This document shows positions 8,709 to 17,300 of a stretch of DNA of 64,000 nucleotides, piece by piece (positions within the stretch are counted from its first letter, which is position 1; each line of letters begins with the position of its first letter). Origin of the DNA: Novymonas esmeraldas (lineage: Eukaryota > Euglenozoa > Kinetoplastea > Trypanosomatida > Trypanosomatidae). The position numbers were made by a program, and so were the translations under genes. The notes beneath the pieces are model-generated. The model ran no database searches. It saw only the letters and a program-made list of their open reading frames with translations, and was not told the DNA's origin. The DNA is taken from contig JAECZO010000005.1 in the NCBI GenBank assembly GCA_019188245.1, positions 339,001-403,000 on the forward strand, given 5' to 3'.

Positions 8709-11700
8709 ATGCTGAACCGTCGGCGCAACGCGGGTCAGCGGCGCGGCCCTCCCGCCGCCGGCTCGGCTGCACCCGCTGCTTCTGCTGCCGCTGGTGGCGT
8801 TGGTGGTGGTGGCGCGGCGTCTGTCGTGGCGGCGTCCTCTGCCGCCGCTTCGTCGAGTGCCGGCGCGGCCCTTACGCTTGGCGCCGTGGCGGGTCTCGGC
8901 TCCGCCGCCTCCGCTGCGGCCATCTCCGTTGCTGCGGCCGGCAGCCACGCGCAGGAGCTGCACACATCCACCGCCGTGGACGAGCTGATCGGTGACCGCG
9001 TCGCTGCATTCGCGCCGGTGAGGCTGCCGTCGCTGGTGAACGACGATGCGGCGAGCGAGGCGGCGAGCGGCTTCGGGTCGACGGATGACGTGACGCTCGT
9101 CGAGGGCGCCGCGCGGTACCGCGTGCGCATCACGCAGGCGGTGCTGCTGGTCTACCTGCACATCGGCAGCGACCCACCCGACTTCCCGCGTGTGGAGCCG
9201 TGCGCCAAGACGGAGTGTTGGGTGGACCCGATGGTGGCGCACGTCGCGCAGAACGCGCACCGCGGCAGCCGCGCCGGCGGAGGTAGCGAGAGCATCGCCG
9301 AGATGCTGGAGCGGCAGTACCGCAGCGTGCTGCGTGATGACGTGCACGTGATGCGTGTCGTGGAGGCCGGTCTGGAGGTGTCCAAGTCGGTGCTGGCGAA
9401 GAGCCGCCGCATGGCACGGGATGGCCGCGTCCTGATCCACTACAACGGGCACGGCATGCCGCGCGCCACTGGGCTGGGGGAGGTGTGGGTGTTCGACAAG
9501 GATCGCACGCACTACGTCCCGCTCAACATCACCGAGATGGCAGAGCTCGCCGACACGCCGGCGATCTACGTGTTCGACTGCAACTCTGCTGGCTCGCTGC
9601 TGCAGCGCTGGTGCAAGGACCGCCTGGAGGAGCGGCGGCCGCACGACCTGTTCATCTGCGCCTGCAGCCCTGGCGAGACGCTGCCGCTGAGCCCGGCGCT
9701 GCCGGCCGATCTGCTGACGTCGTGCCTGACGACGCCGCTGCGGATGGCGCTGGAGTGGTACATTAGCTTCTCCTACCACGCCGTGCTGCTGCCGCACGTG
9801 ACGGCGGACATGATCCGCGCCATCCCTGGCGACGCCAACGACCGCAAGTCGCCGCGCGGTGAGCTGAACTGGATCCTCAGCGCCGTCACCGACACGATCG
9901 CGTGGTGCACGCTGCCGCCGGCGCAGTTCCACTACCTCTTCCGGCAGGACACCGCCGTGAAGGGGCTCTTCCGCAACTGCATCCTCGCCGACCGGCTGCT
10001 GCGCGAGTCGGGCTGCACCCCCATGACGTACCCGGCCCTCTCCGCGGAGGCCTACCTGCACCCCATGTGGGAGCTGTGGGAGTACACGGTGGACAAGTGC
10101 GTGAGCCAGCTGCCGCGACTGCTGGCCGCCACGGCGGAGGGGGCGCCGGCGCCCATCTACGAGCCCTCGACGTTCTTTGATGACCAGCTCACGGCCTTCG
10201 AGGTCTGGGTCGAGTCGGGCGACATGTCGGAGCAGCCCGAGCAGCTGCCGTGCGTGCTCCTGGCGCTCACCCAGGTGCTCTACCGTGTGCGGGCCTTCAC
10301 GCTGCTGGCCAAGTACCTCGACTCGGGCCGCGCCGCCGGCAAGCGCGCGATCCTGTGCGGTGTGCTGCCGTACATGAGCAAGCTCATCACGCAAGCGCCG
10401 GAGGTGTTCCTCATTGTGGCGGTGCTGTGGATGCAGGTGGTGCGCGCCGACCCGGTCGAGGGCTGCGGCGAGATGCAGAAGAGTCAGTGCGAGAAGTACT
10501 TCACGAGTTTGCTGAAGCTGGACGACGCCTCCACCACCATCGAGTACGTCAGCTACGGCCAGGTGGTGAACTACGGTCGGACCGAGTCGCCGCAGATCGC
10601 CAGCCCAAGCTTCTCCCCCACCGCGGCAGTGCCCACCGCGCCGCGGCAGAAGCGTGCCGCGCTGCAGCCGCGCGCCCAGGCGTGGGCGAGCACCGTGAGC
10701 CTGGACGGCGCCGCCGACGCCGCCCTGGCGGAGCAGCTGCAACTGCAGCTGCAGCTGCAACCCCTCCAGCCGGCCCGCGCGGCGCAGGCGGAGGCGCCAC
10801 CGCAGCCCCTCCAGCCGGCGACCCCAACGCCAGCCGCGGCGAAGCTGCCCAGCGTGGCGAACCACCTCGTCCACCCCGGCCACACGGTGTACTTCTTGAT
10901 GAAGGACGTGACGCTGTCGCGGTGCAAGAGCATGGCGTGCTACGTGCTCTGCCAGTTCCTCCAGCGCGGGGAGCGGCAGTGCCTCCTCTCGTGGAACAAT
11001 CGTCTGCTGAACGCCGCCTTCCCGTGCCTCGCGGCGCCGAACGCGGAGCTGCGGTCGTGGTCCTGCCTCGTGCTGTCGCGTCTCTTCCTTGGGCTGCGAC
11101 ATGCCAAGAGCTTCGCCTCGCGCGAGTGCGCCTCCCGAGTTGATCTCTTCACCCGGCTGCTGCAGGACCGCTCGCCTGTCGTGCGCAGCTCCTGCGTCAC
11201 CCTGCTCGCCAGCATCGTAGGCGTGCGCGTCGACCTTCTGCCGCACGAGCAGCAAGTCCGGCGCCTGCACATGGAGAAGTCGCTGCTTATCAAGCTGCGC
11301 GAGTGCGTCATCGACGCGAGCATGAACGTCCGCGAGGAGCTCATCTTCTTCTGCAGTGTCGTGCTCCACGCCTACCGCGGCGCTCTGCCGCCGGCGCACC
11401 GCGAGAGGGTCTCCGAGTACGTGCTGGAGGTGGGGCAGCAGGGCCAACGGTGGGTGCTCGAGGAGGCGGAGGTCGGCGTCAAGTCGCAGCTCAACGTCGC
11501 CCGCCCCACCATCAGCACGCTCTTCGACGACACCATCGTCTTCGAGACGGGCTTCCTCACCGCCGACGACCCTCTGCCGCCGACGCGCGACGTGGACGCG
11601 GGCAAGCTGGCGCCGGCCGCGCTGCAGATGGTGGAGGGACTGCTGCACGACGCGGCGCTGCTGCTGTGCATGCTCTACTCCAACTGCGACGGTGCCCTCG

Positions 11701-13205
11701 TGAACAAGGCGCTGCGCCACCTTGCCACCGGCGCCCCGCCGCAGTCGCAGCGCTTTGCCTCTGAGGCGCTGCGGACGATGTCGCGCGTCGCGTCGGCCGA
11801 GTCGGCGGAGTACTGGTCGGAGGCGGATCGCACACGCGCGACGTGGAATGCGGATGTGATGAAGCAGCTCGTGCTGGACATGCGCGACCGCCGGCTCGAG
11901 CCGCACCGCCGCGCCTACTCGGGAACCAGCAGCCCAGTGTTCCCGCTCGACCACAGCTCCCGGGGCAGCAGCGCCACGGCGGCGGCGGCGGCGGTGCCGC
12001 GGCGTAACACGGAGACGAAGCGACATCTGGTGTTGCGCAGCGCGGTGCGTCCGGACACGGTCGTGTGCACGGCGTTCCGCGCGCTCGAGGCGTCCATGGT
12101 GGTGGCCACCAAGAACCAGCGGATCTCCTACGTCTCCTACGACAGCTACAACTCCCAGCAGGAGCTGCACAGCTTCCCGGTGCAGCTCTCCGGGCCGCTG
12201 CATGATGTGCACGTGATCAACGACCTGTCGGAGCAGTCGGGGCTGCTGCTGGTGGACAAGCGCGGCGGCTTCACGCTGCTGAAGGGCTGCTGGGACCCCA
12301 ACGCGGTGCCGACGGAGGCCGCGGTCTTCTCCGCCTGCCCGCCACCGCCGGCGAACCGGTGGCTCGACCTGAAGTCGACGTACCGCAGCAGCGCGGCGCT
12401 GCTCTTCTACGGCGGGCCGATCGCCGCGGACGGCGGGACGGCGATCCACGCCGTGTCGCTGGCCGAGGAGCAGGTCGTGCAGCGGCTGCCCGTGTCGGGC
12501 AACCCCGTGCTGACGAGTCTGGAGACGCACACGACGCAGCGCGCGCTGCTCGCGGGCTTCGCCGACGGTGTGGTGCGCTACTACGACGACCGGCAGCGGC
12601 AGGGGCAGATGGGCGCGGTGGGCATGGTCAGCTGTCGTGCACCCGGGACATCCGTGGCCGCAGCCATGGAGGCGGTTGTCGGCGCCGGCCCCGTGGCGAC
12701 GAGCAGCGGCTTCTCCATCGCCGCCGCCACCCGCAGCGGCTTCTTCGTCTTCGACTCGCGCAAGCTCAGCGAGCCGCAGCTGTTCGTCTCGCACCACGAA
12801 CTCTACCACGGCGACGGCAGGCGTGACGGGGTGGCGGGGGCGGCACAGTTCCCCGGCGTCGACCCGTGCGCCGCCACATCGCTCTCCTCCCCCGCGCCAC
12901 CCACCGGCCACGCCTCGCATGCCGGCCCCGCACAGACGCCGCGCATCGCGCGCTGCTCCGTCGGCATCCACACGGGGCTCATCGGTGTGAGCTTCCAGAA
13001 CAACACATACGCCGCCTTCAACACCAAGGCGCTAATCTTGAATGAGCACCCGCTGACGGTGACGCTGATGAACGCCGCCGCCGCCACCGCTGGGGAGGCT
13101 GCCACCCCGCCAGGCCAGCCCACGCTGTTGCCAGGCAGCTGCGTGGCGCATCCTCTGCGGCCGTTGATGGCGTATGGCGGCGAGCTCATGTTCCTCCAGC
13201 TGTAG
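8709..13205 (+). CDS. RPTOR: Raptor, regulatory-associated protein of TOR
   Basis: This 1498-residue protein is the scaffold of TOR complex 1, which binds TOR kinase and recruits substrates to couple nutrients to growth. An Ala/Gly/Ser-rich N-terminus (1-95) precedes the Raptor N-terminal caspase-like domain. That domain includes VYLHIGSDPPDFPRVEPCAK, HYNGHGMPRATGLGEVWVF and YVFDCNSAG, then DLPADLLTSCLTTP-like, RGELNWILSAVTDTIAW and PLFRQD-like segments matching animal and fungal Raptor in order. The caspase-type His (about H248) and Cys (about C291) are both kept. A helical HEAT-like middle follows, broken by a Gln/Leu/Ala/Pro stretch at about 670-715. The C-terminal third (about 1120-1498) should be the WD40 propeller, though its repeats are weak by eye. 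ATG 8709 is the first in frame. Confidence 0.95.
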   Translation: MLNRRRNAGQRRGPPAAGSAAPAASAAAGGVGGGGAASVVAASSAAASSSAGAALTLGAVAGLGSAASAAAISVAAAGSHAQELHTSTAVDELIGDRVAAFAPVRLPSLVNDDAASEAASGFGSTDDVTLVEGAARYRVRITQAVLLVYLHIGSDPPDFPRVEPCAKTECWVDPMVAHVAQNAHRGSRAGGGSESIAEMLERQYRSVLRDDVHVMRVVEAGLEVSKSVLAKSRRMARDGRVLIHYNGHGMPRATGLGEVWVFDKDRTHYVPLNITEMAELADTPAIYVFDCNSAGSLLQRWCKDRLEERRPHDLFICACSPGETLPLSPALPADLLTSCLTTPLRMALEWYISFSYHAVLLPHVTADMIRAIPGDANDRKSPRGELNWILSAVTDTIAWCTLPPAQFHYLFRQDTAVKGLFRNCILADRLLRESGCTPMTYPALSAEAYLHPMWELWEYTVDKCVSQLPRLLAATAEGAPAPIYEPSTFFDDQLTAFEVWVESGDMSEQPEQLPCVLLALTQVLYRVRAFTLLAKYLDSGRAAGKRAILCGVLPYMSKLITQAPEVFLIVAVLWMQVVRADPVEGCGEMQKSQCEKYFTSLLKLDDASTTIEYVSYGQVVNYGRTESPQIASPSFSPTAAVPTAPRQKRAALQPRAQAWASTVSLDGAADAALAEQLQLQLQLQPLQPARAAQAEAPPQPLQPATPTPAAAKLPSVANHLVHPGHTVYFLMKDVTLSRCKSMACYVLCQFLQRGERQCLLSWNNRLLNAAFPCLAAPNAELRSWSCLVLSRLFLGLRHAKSFASRECASRVDLFTRLLQDRSPVVRSSCVTLLASIVGVRVDLLPHEQQVRRLHMEKSLLIKLRECVIDASMNVREELIFFCSVVLHAYRGALPPAHRERVSEYVLEVGQQGQRWVLEEAEVGVKSQLNVARPTISTLFDDTIVFETGFLTADDPLPPTRDVDAGKLAPAALQMVEGLLHDAALLLCMLYSNCDGALVNKALRHLATGAPPQSQRFASEALRTMSRVASAESAEYWSEADRTRATWNADVMKQLVLDMRDRRLEPHRRAYSGTSSPVFPLDHSSRGSSATAAAAAVPRRNTETKRHLVLRSAVRPDTVVCTAFRALEASMVVATKNQRISYVSYDSYNSQQELHSFPVQLSGPLHDVHVINDLSEQSGLLLVDKRGGFTLLKGCWDPNAVPTEAAVFSACPPPPANRWLDLKSTYRSSAALLFYGGPIAADGGTAIHAVSLAEEQVVQRLPVSGNPVLTSLETHTTQRALLAGFADGVVRYYDDRQRQGQMGAVGMVSCRAPGTSVAAAMEAVVGAGPVATSSGFSIAAATRSGFFVFDSRKLSEPQLFVSHHELYHGDGRRDGVAGAAQFPGVDPCAATSLSSPAPPTGHASHAGPAQTPRIARCSVGIHTGLIGVSFQNNTYAAFNTKALILNEHPLTVTLMNAAAATAGEAATPPGQPTLLPGSCVAHPLRPLMAYGGELMFLQL

Positions 13206-13747
13206 CCGCGGGTCACTGCACTCTGCTACATGCGTGTGTGCGTGTGTGTGCGCGAGCGCAGGCGTTTTCTTTTTTTTTTTCCCTGAGTAGTGCGTGTGTG
13301 TGTGTGGACACGAGTGCGTGTGGTGGTGGAGTGCGAGGGAGTAAGTGGGTGCTAGCACGGCTTCCACGGGAGGGAGACTGTGACTCCCTCAAAGATGTGA
13401 GCGAGTGTATGTGTGTGTGTGTGTGTGTCGACGTCGATGGTGTCCTATTCAGGAGTTGCGTCTGGTGCCATCACCACTACCACCACCATCACCACCGCTG
13501 TCATCCGCTCATTCCTTCACCTGTCTCCACTCTCCATTTGCCGCAACACACAGAGACACACACACACACACACACACATACACACGCGCCTGTGCCGAGT
13601 GTCACTCCCTTCCGCTCTCACCCACTCTGACGTGACACCGAGCACCGGCGTGTGACCGTGGCAGAGGCCTGTGGACGAGCAACTGTAACTTGCGGCGGCC
13701 ACGCGATGCAGCACATGTGATGAGTGCCCCGTCGCCCTCGAGCTCCT

Positions 13748-13844
13748 CCCTTCCCCTTCCCCTTCCCCTTCCCCGTCCCCGTCTTTCCTTCTCAGCCTGG
13801 CTTGACGAGTGGGTGAAGGATGAGTGGGGGGGGGACGGGGGGCG
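13748..13844. repeat. C-tract array followed by G-tract: possible quadruplex/i-motif site
   Basis: Six runs of three to four C, spaced by TT or GT, lie at 13748-13781, so the opposite strand has G-quadruplex spacing. About 45 bases on, the + strand carries two long G runs at 13825-13844. The two could also pair with each other in RNA. Confidence 0.5.
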
Positions 13845-14175
13845 GCCACATCGACAGGACGGCGCAGTCCCGAAGGCACAACGCGGGTCGCGCGGCAGCA
13901 ATGCAGTGCACAGTCCTCGGACCAGAGCAGGTCAGTGTGATGAGACGCGCAGAGCACGCGGGTGGTGCTGCTGCCCGTCCTCCCCGCCTCTACTGCCTCT
14001 CCCTCTCTTCCTCTCTCTTTCTCTCCGCACCGCACACCGTCGATCCCCTCGTCCACTGCCTCCGTCACACACACGCACACACGCGCGCGCTCACGCACAC
14101 ACATCCATGTGTACATACGCACACGCGTAGAGTGAGAGAGGTGTGGCGCTGCAGAGCTGCATTACTCGGCGCAGT

Positions 14176-14308
14176 TTCTCCGTGTCATCGCCCCCCTCCA
14201 TCTCTCTCTCCCCCCCTGCCCTCTCCTCCTCCTCCTCCATACCACACCCGCTGATCTGTTGCTGCCGCCTCCGCCTCCTCCGCCTCCTCTCCGCCTCCTC
14301 TCCGGCAG
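14176..14308 (+). promoter_or_regulatory. Predicted spliced-leader acceptor for the CLU-like gene
   Basis: A pyrimidine-rich stretch of about 130 bases contains no AG until 14307-14308. The resulting leader would be 31 bases, which supports ATG 14340 as the start. Confidence 0.6.
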
Positions 14309-14339
14309 CGGCGGTGCGGGCGGTGTCCGTGACGGTGCG

Positions 14340-17300
14340 ATGGCAAGTGCGCCTCGCTGGGCTCCCCCGGACGGGGGTGAGGACCGCGGCCGCTGGGGTG
14401 CACGGGGCGGATTGAGCTCACCATCCCACCTGCAGCGGCTGTCGCCAGCGCCGCCGCCTCCCGATGACCAGTGCCGCTCGCCAACCCTCGCTTCCAGCGC
14501 GCATCGCGGCCGCGAGGGGCTGCGGCAGCCGGCGTCGCCGTACTCGCCGACCGCGCCACATCGCCACCACTCGACGGCGCTGCACAGCGTCTCGATGCAC
14601 CACCACGACCGCCGCCGTCACCTCCGTCGCGGCAGTGGTGCCGGGGACGCTGGTCTGCCTGCCACCGCCGCGAAGCTCGGCGGGGGTGCGGCTGCCCGGC
14701 ATGCGGCGTACCTGCTGCGCTCGACTCGCGGGCTTCTGCACCCCGGCAGCCCCGACCCTCTTCTCTCGCACATCCTGGACTGGCGCGTGCCGTCGCTGAC
14801 AGCGGAGCAGGAGCTGCTGCAGCACGCCTTCGCCACCGCCTACACCGACGCCTCGTACCGCTGTCTCATCTCCCAAGACACCGCCACGTCCTTCGGCCCC
14901 AACGAGGCCCTCCAGGCCGTCGTGGAGGAGTGGCGCGCCGATGCCTTCGAGGAGAGCCAGCAGGCGCTGAAGCAGGTGGTGGAGCGCTACCACCACGACC
15001 TCCTGCAGATCGTCGTCGCCGTCGTGGATGCCGAGGACGCCGCGCTCGCGACACTGCACGGCGAGGCCGCCGCCTCGGAAGAGAACTCCTTCTCCTCCCT
15101 CCACAGCACCGCCGACGACGGCGCCGAGGCGCACGCGCGCGGGCCCGGCTCGGCGGATGCGTCCTTCTACCAGAACGTCCTCAGCGCCGGCCGTGCCAGC
15201 ATCCCGGCCTCGATCGACTGCGCGGCGGTGAGCGGGGCCGCGATGCACTACGCCACACCGGCGCTCGGGCGGGTGCTGGTGCTCCACGGCTTCTTCCTGT
15301 GCTTCTGGTTCAGCTCCACCGGCGAGCGCTTCGGGCGCCTCGAGTACCGCGCGTGTCGCTGGGTGCTCGAGGCGCACGTGCCACACGTGCACGTGCCGCT
15401 GTGCTACCACTTCCGCTACAAGGGCCGCGGCGTCACCGCGATGAGCCTCACCCCAGTCGGGGAGAACCTGACAACCGTGGCGGAGCAGAACCCCGAGGTG
15501 GCGGCGCTCGCGCAGCAGCTCGCCGCCGTGCTCTCTCTCTCCCCATACGGCGGCCCGCTGGGCCGGGCGGCTGAGCGTGCCACCGCGGGCCCGTCGGCGC
15601 TGCTGCTGCGGGGCCGCGGTGTGGGGAGCGGCTTTGACGGCGGCTTGCGGAGCGCCTCCTTCGCGTCCTCCGGCGCCGATGGGGAGGCGGTGCCCGAGAC
15701 GTGCTACCTGCCCCGCAGCGTCCGCGTGCACTTCGCGCAGGACGGCCGCTACTACTTCCTGCGCAACCACCAGTGGTTCACCCCGTGGCTCAACTCACGC
15801 CAGAGCGGCGACGCCGCGGCGCAGCGGATGAGCTACGTGAACCCGCGCCTGCTCGCCGCCTGCGGAGTGCAGATGAGCTGCCGCGCCTGCCAACGCGACG
15901 CCTTCTTGGAGGAGAATCGAGTGGCGCTGGAGTTCATGCGGCGCGAGGTGGACGTGGGCATCCCTCGCCTGCTGCAGAGCGAGCGCGACCTCTACGCGCG
16001 GCGGTCGCTCTGGCGCCGGCGTCACGTGGCCGCCGCGCACCTTCGCGCGCGCCGCGCGGCGTGGACGGACGCGTCGGGGCCGACGACACACGTGTGGGTC
16101 GATGAAGACGGCGGCGGTGGCGGCGCGACCACCGCCTCTGCCGCCTCCCTCTCATCCGCGTCCACGTCGGCGTCGTCGTCGTCCGCGCTGTCCACCACCG
16201 ACAGCGCAGAGGGGGCGGAGCTCGCGGCGGCAGAGGCGGCGGAGTGGGAGGCGGTGGACTCGGACAAGGAAGTGGCGGAGCACAACGGGCGCCGCACCCG
16301 CCACGACCCGCGTCTGCGTCCTGCTCTCACCCCGCCACCTCCACCGCCCGTCGCTGCTGCTGCGGCGACGGGCGTCGTGGCTCGCTTCTCAGCTCGCGGG
16401 TACCCGAAGAGCCTGCTGGGGGTGCTGCTGCTCGCCCTGCTGCAGTACCCGGCGGCCCCGCAGAGCATGATGCGTGAGGTGAAGCGTGAGATGCTGTTCC
16501 GCGGCCTGAAGGCGTTCATCCTCATCCGGGTCTACGACGCGCGCTTCGGGGTGGAGCAGCTGCTGGCCCGGTTGCCGCACGAGAGGGCGGACGAGGCCGG
16601 CGTGCTGGGCGGCGCTGTCGACACCTCCTCCACAAGCACGGAGGACGAACTCGAACCTGTGCACGCCGAGTCGGCCACGCCGCTGGCAGACGGTGGCCAC
16701 GGCGGTCGCGGCAAGGCGCAAGGCGCGCGCGGGAGGACCTCCACACCGGCGGAGCCCGCCGCGTCGACCACCACCACCGCCTCTGCCGGCGCGCACCCTG
16801 CCGCCCCTCGCGCACGTGGTACGTCGGCGGCCGTGGAGGAGAGACAGACTGCCGGGGCAGCCGGCGGTTCAGCGCACCACGCCAGCACGTCGTCGACCTT
16901 CTTGGTCTCGGTGAACCCATACAGCGCCGCCAGCAGCGCCACCACCGCACTCAGCGGCGCACGTGGCGGCGCGTCGTCGTTCGCGCAGCGCTGGCAAGAC
17001 GGCGGCGGTGTCGGCGCCCCGCTGGAGAGCCGCCACTGGCAGCCCACCGCAGCGCCGGCAGCCGACGGCTGGTGGGGCCGCATGCGGCGCGGCCTCTCCG
17101 ACGCGCTGCATCGCCTGTGGGATGGCGGCGAGGCGGCGAACGGCGCTGACCACGGTGCCGTACCGCCATCGACCGCCGCCTCGCCACCATCGGCGAACCC
17201 GCTGCGCGCACGCTCCGCGGCCGACTCGGGGCTGTTCGCGTCCGTGACGCTGGTGAGCTCCTCCGACGGTGCCAGTGCCAGCGCCAACGGTGCCGCCGCC

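Larger units (their letters stand above)
13206..14339 (+). other. Intergenic spacer with C-tract and G-tract arrays
   Basis: No gene is seen. It contains a T run near 13268, (TG)n at 13411-13428, (CA)n at about 13556-13578, a CCCCTT array at 13748-13781 and a G-rich tract at 13825-13844, then a long pyrimidine stretch leading into the next gene. Confidence 0.7.

Noticed and set aside
8490-12971. Antisense open frame of about 1490 codons covering almost all of Raptor
   Set aside because: High GC at third codon positions removes stops from this antisense frame. Its translation is Arg/Val/His/Gln-rich with no domain, and the sense frame has the full Raptor signature.
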